This document shows, in pieces, positions 39,016 through 43,044 of a stretch of DNA of 43,044 nucleotides. How positions within the stretch are numbered: the first letter of the stretch is position 1; each line of letters opens with the position of its first letter. Origin of the DNA: Chara braunii (Eukaryota; Streptophyta; Charophyceae; Charales; Characeae); NCBI GenBank assembly GCA_003427395.1, contig BFEA01001052.1:171286-214329 (forward strand), written 5' to 3'. The notes under the pieces are model-generated. The model made no database searches. It was not told where the DNA came from and was given only the letters and a program-made list of their open reading frames with translations. Made by a program: the position numbers and the translations under genes.

Positions 39016-40315
39016 CGGGACCTGTGGGTACCGAATAACGTCCCGACCCTTGAAAGCTTGTATATAGCCAAATTGTAAACGACAGAGAAATCCGGAGAAA
39101 GGAGACAAGAAAAAGAGAAAAGACAAAGGACTAGGACGGGACTGTGGGAAGGAATGATGCCCTGGGCTAAATACCGCAGGGTGAAGGACCCGACAATGAC
39201 AAGAAAGTAAGTAAGAGGTTAAGGGCGCATAGGGGCATAGCAAAGGGCCAGGAGGGTCATTTGAATTCGGCATGGCAAGAACCCGAGGGGCCATGAATCA
39301 AGCAAGTAGGGTACGGCAAATGGCAAGAGAATATTGAAGTCGGAAGATGGACGATTCTGGTGGCCGCGAGACACTAGAAGGTAAGGGCCATAACAGGGTG
39401 CCAAGGCCATACGGGAAGGGGGCCTTGACGACCAGAGGGCACCAAGGAAAAAAGGGACAAAGTGTCGAGGGCCACCGTCGGGACAAAGTGTCGGGGACCA
39501 CCGACGGGACAAAGTGGACAAAGTGTCGGGGGCTACCGATGGGACAAAGTGTCGGGGACCACCGGGCGGGAAAAGTACCAAGGACTAGCACAGGACAAGT
39601 GGCGGGGACATGAGATCTTACAAAAATAGGTCAAATTATCTATGATTAGATTATTATAAAACAGATTAGCAGTGGTTAAGAAAATGGCAAAAGAAACATG
39701 TCAAAGTTATATAAATCATAAATGGATTGGAGGTTTTTTAACCAATTGGAAGCACATTTTTCATGTACAAGCGCATTTTCAACACTTTGAAAAGTCTCAA
39801 GAAGGATTGAGGAGCAACATGAGGGGAAATAATTAAAACAAGGTGTACCGTCAAGATCAAGATCTTGACGACCAAGAATATTAGCATCACTAGTGCAAGC
39901 ACTAGTGAAAGCAAACGGGAAGACCAAAAGGAAAAAAAAAAGCAAAGAAACAAGGAGGAGGAGGCATGGGAGCAATCCGAAAAATCTCGGCTCAAATAGG
40001 CCTCCGGAAGACATCGGAATATGAGGGGTCACTGTGTGAGAGAAAAAGAAGGAAAAGGGGGCTCCCATGGGCATGAGGGAGCCACAGCTGCAATCCGAGA
40101 CATAATGGACTGCACCATGGGCATAGGGAGGGCCAAAACTAAGAGGAAGGGCCTAAAAAAGGCCTTAACGACTACTTGACACTTGGCATGTTAGAAAAAG
40201 AAAGAAAAAGAAAAGAAAAAGGTGAGAAAATAAGACCAGAGGAGTGAGAGGGAGTGAGTAGTAGGGACTGCCACAAGTAGGGACTGGCAGGTCCCTACTG
40301 TCCAGAAAAGAAGGA

Positions 40316-40346
<31 letters not shown>

Positions 40347-40360
40347 GAAAAAAGAAAAAG
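39016..40360. repeat. Centre of the fold-back, with partial third copy and a short tandem repeat
   Basis: 39446-39575 is a tandem of about four units containing gggacaaagtgtcgggg and accaccg. About 39840-40330 repeats the right-arm sequence in the same orientation: palindrome CGTCAAGATC-aa-GATCTTGACG, aatatta-catcactagtg, atccgagacataatgg, acttgacacttg, and gggactggcaggtccctac, the equivalents of 41234-41755. So the right side holds one full and one partial copy in tandem. No gene recognised; the 39676-40074 minus frame is an artefact. Confidence 0.7.
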
Positions 40361-43044
40361 GCCTTAACGGTAAAAAACGGTCACTTGGAGAGATATATCC
40401 GTGACCAGATACATTCTAGAATATGGCGGTTGCAAGGGACCTTGATATTTTTTTGATTTTGCAGAGAAAATCAAGAAAAATCAAGGCCACATGCAACCGA
40501 GATACACGGATTGCATGGGGGAAGAGAAACACATGTTTTAGGTGCATCCGGAGCCAATATTGAGCCCGGATGCACTTGAAAGTTGGTCGTTTTTTTTTCC
40601 TTCAGTTTTTGGCTAGTTGTGAGGCAATGGGGCTAGGAAATTGACCCCTATTGCAGTCCGAGTTACAACAGACTACATGGGGAAGGAAAAACACATGTTT
40701 TAGGTGCATCCGGGGCCAGTATTGAGTCCGGATGCACTTGAAAATTGAGCGCTTCATTTTCTTTCAACTTGCGGCAAGTTGTAGGGCTGCAGGACAAGGA
40801 AAATGACCATAGTTGTAGTCCGAGAAATAACGGACTGCGTAAGGATGCCTAGGCTAAGAGAAATATGAGCCATGACAAACCCAAAAGGCTAGAAAATGGT
40901 GATTTCGGCATGAGGCAAATAAAGACGGTAAACGGCAACCGTGAGATGAGATCTCACGACCAAGAATAATCGGCATACATGGGGCACTTGAGGAGGGGAT
41001 ATTGGAACTTACAAGGGCAAGGAAGTCCTAAAATAAAAACAGAACGACATTCAGGATGATGCCGAGGACTAAATGATCCCAAAAGAAATTAGCCGAAAAA
41101 TGGGACATGCGTCGGCGGGACTACCGGCGGGATAAAAAAAAAATGGAACTAGTACGGAGAAAGTGGCGGGGACTTGAGACGTCCCAAGGGAACCATGAGC
41201 CGACATAAGGCGTGGTCATGCAAAACAAACGGCACCGTTGAGATCAGGATCTCAACGGTAGAAAATATTAACACCACTAGTGTAAGCACTAGTGGAATCA
41301 AGTAAGAGAACCGTGAGAGCAAAGGAAGCAAAATAATGATGATGGAAGGGTTGCGCAGCAGTCCGAGATATCTCAGACTAGCTAGGCATGAGAAAATAAG
41401 AGCCCAATGGGCTCATCAGAGGAAAAAGGTTGTCAAAAAGAAAACCGAGCAAAGGGGGAGCAAAATTGAGGCTAACATAAGCAAAATGAAGACCCCTTGA
41501 GTACGGAGGCTTCATTATTGTAATCCGAGACATAATGGCAAACTGCTGAGTCTGAATCTGGCCATAGATGAGAATCCATGACCTAGAAAAAGACTTAACA
41601 GTGACTTGACACTTGTCACTCAGAAATAAAATAAAAGAAAATAAAATTGAGAGAAAATGGAGGGAGAATGAGACAAAGGGGGAAAAAGAGTGGAGGAGAA
41701 TATGCCGGCCTATTGGGACTGGAACAGTACGGACTAGCAGGTCCCTACCGTGACCTCATTCCTCCACATTTCGTGGAGGGCAATATCTCTGCAAAATCTT
41801 AATGAAAAAGAGAAAATTGAGAGAAAATGCAAAGGGAAAATTATCGGTTTTCTTTTGGGTCATGAATCTGAGACTTAGATCCATGGAGGAGGAAACATGA
41901 CCGTTTTTTTAGGAGGTCAACTCAAACAGCCAACTCTGGAATGAGCTGGCATCCTAAAATGGAAAGAAACAAAAAGAAGAAAAAGACAAAATTGTGCATT
42001 TGGCCCAAACGGAGGGCAAGATGCAAAAAAAATGAGCGTAGAGGCTCAAATTTGAAGTAAGGATCACCATGGGGTATCTCAGAATATTGCTGGCCTTGGA
42101 TCTCAGCCAGATCCAACGCTGAGATAGCACGGAGGCATAAAAAAATACCTTAGTCTACCAAAAATGAAATAGAAACTGAAAAAATTGAGAAAAAGGCCCT
42201 CTAGGTCTTTTTCTCTCAAGTGAGGCTGCCCCTTGGGCATTTGGACTCAAGGGGGCAGCATTTTAAAAAGGAAAAGAAGGCTAAGGGAGACCAAGAGGCA
42301 ATCCGAGTTGGTATCAACCACTTGGACTGCATGTACTTGGCCAAAATGGGGCCTAGTTACTCCCGGAGGGGCCTAGTGGTGGGTTTTTGCCTTGGGGGTA
42401 CCTCGGTTCACTTTGAGGCACTTGGGGAGGCTCATAGGCTGGCGAGGAGACTGGTTTCAGCCTACATAAGTTGAGGTAGCATCCCACCATACCCACATTT
42501 GCATGAGGAGTGCCCATGCTGCCCAAGTGAGCTCATAGGAACACTTTTCTCACTTGGAGTAAGGAAAGGGGAACCCCTGCCAGTTTGGGAGCTTAGAGGA
42601 GACTGTGGACTAGTGTGAGGAGCTCTAGAGGCTGGCGGTAGTGAGGGTGGCCTAGGAAGGTGATCCGCCATAGCCCCCAGGCCGTGAGGAAGAAGGAGAG
42701 GCTAGAATAAGTCACATTAGCCCTCCTAGAGGGGAAACTCCATAACCACAGTGGTATGAGCTTGCCATCGAAGGAACTGAGGAGGAGGAATGAGAAGGGC
42801 TTGAGGAAGAAGGGAGCCATAACCAAGTGAAGAAGAAAGCATCACCAAGATTGATACTTCAACCCCAAGATCCTAAAGGAGGTGAGTGGAAACAAGAAAA
42901 ATTTCCTTCTTCTTCTTCTTCTTCTTCTTCTTCTTCTTCTTCTTCTTCATCTTCTTTTTCTTTTCTTCTTCCTTTTCTTCTTCTTCTTCTTCTTCTTTTT
43001 CTTCTTCTCCTTCTTCTTCTTCTTCTTCTTCTCCTTTTTTTTTT
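40361..43044 (-). repeat. Right arm of the large inverted repeat, cut by the window end
   Basis: Reverse-complement counterpart of 36640-39015. It has an extra internal duplication: acatgttttaggtgcatccgg at about 40532 and again at 40695, each followed by gcccggatgcacttgaaa or its variant. The outer end (42903-43044) is a CTT microsatellite still running at the window edge, so the outer boundary and any target duplication cannot be seen. No coding gene recognised. Confidence 0.85.
42903..43044. repeat. TTC/CTT microsatellite at window end
   Basis: Imperfect CTT repeats interrupted by ctttttctttt and a final T run. Mirror of the GAA tract at 36640-36776. Confidence 0.9.

Overview
KIND OF SEQUENCE. 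This is repeat-dense nuclear DNA from a plant-lineage eukaryote. I see no intact host gene, rRNA, CRISPR array or bacterial-type operon. The clues are a Ty3/gypsy chromovirus-type polyprotein whose primer-binding site matches plant initiator-Met tRNA, a nuclear insert of mitochondrial atp6/atp1, U6- and tRNA-like relics, and many microsatellites. A charophyte green alga, Chara in particular, fits best; this is inference from protein style and was not searched.

LAYOUT. (1) 304-8892: a Penelope-like element (PLE-1) with the permuted order N-terminal GIY-YIG endonuclease, CxC linker, reverse transcriptase. A 1.16-kb truncated copy of its own 3' end lies upstream (pseudo-LTR arrangement) and TTC-rich microsatellite flanks both sides. 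A Gag-like zinc-knuckle/coiled-coil ORF1 precedes the RT ORF; the leader consists of diverged ~290-bp tandem units. (2) 8893-13559 plus 32991-33933: a diverged relative (PLE-2) in the same orientation, with the same ORF1 then GIY-YIG/RT order. Its ORF1 is interrupted by a chimeric mitochondrial insert (10369-11014) and its ORF2 by a retrotransposon. (3) 13560-32990: a minus-strand Ty3/gypsy element with ~1.4-kb LTRs, CAGG target duplication, PBS, PPT, gag, protease, RT/RNase H, integrase and a chromodomain-like tail, all broken. (4) 23001-32655: a 9,655-bp insertion inside the right LTR, with TGTCGA...TCGACA ends and a CCGG duplication. It has no recognised coding gene; it holds a tRNA-like unit joined to a U6 snRNA-like relic, a dispersed 17-bp-class motif, and an array of about 17 hairpins whose stems covary. 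(5) 33910-36370: a 91-bp satellite that begins exactly where PLE-2 breaks off. (6) 36640-43044: a large fold-back structure with ~2.4-2.7 kb inverted arms, full of smaller covarying palindromes, running off the window end.

HOW IT FITS TOGETHER. The insertions date each other: PLE-2 is older than the gypsy element, which is older than the 9.7-kb insertion. Nothing here looks able to move by itself because every ORF carries stops or frame breaks. The most unusual signals are the covarying hairpin array and its host insertion, the repeated pairing of a Gag-like ORF1 with an N-terminal-endonuclease PLE, the tRNA/U6 composite, and the fold-back arms.
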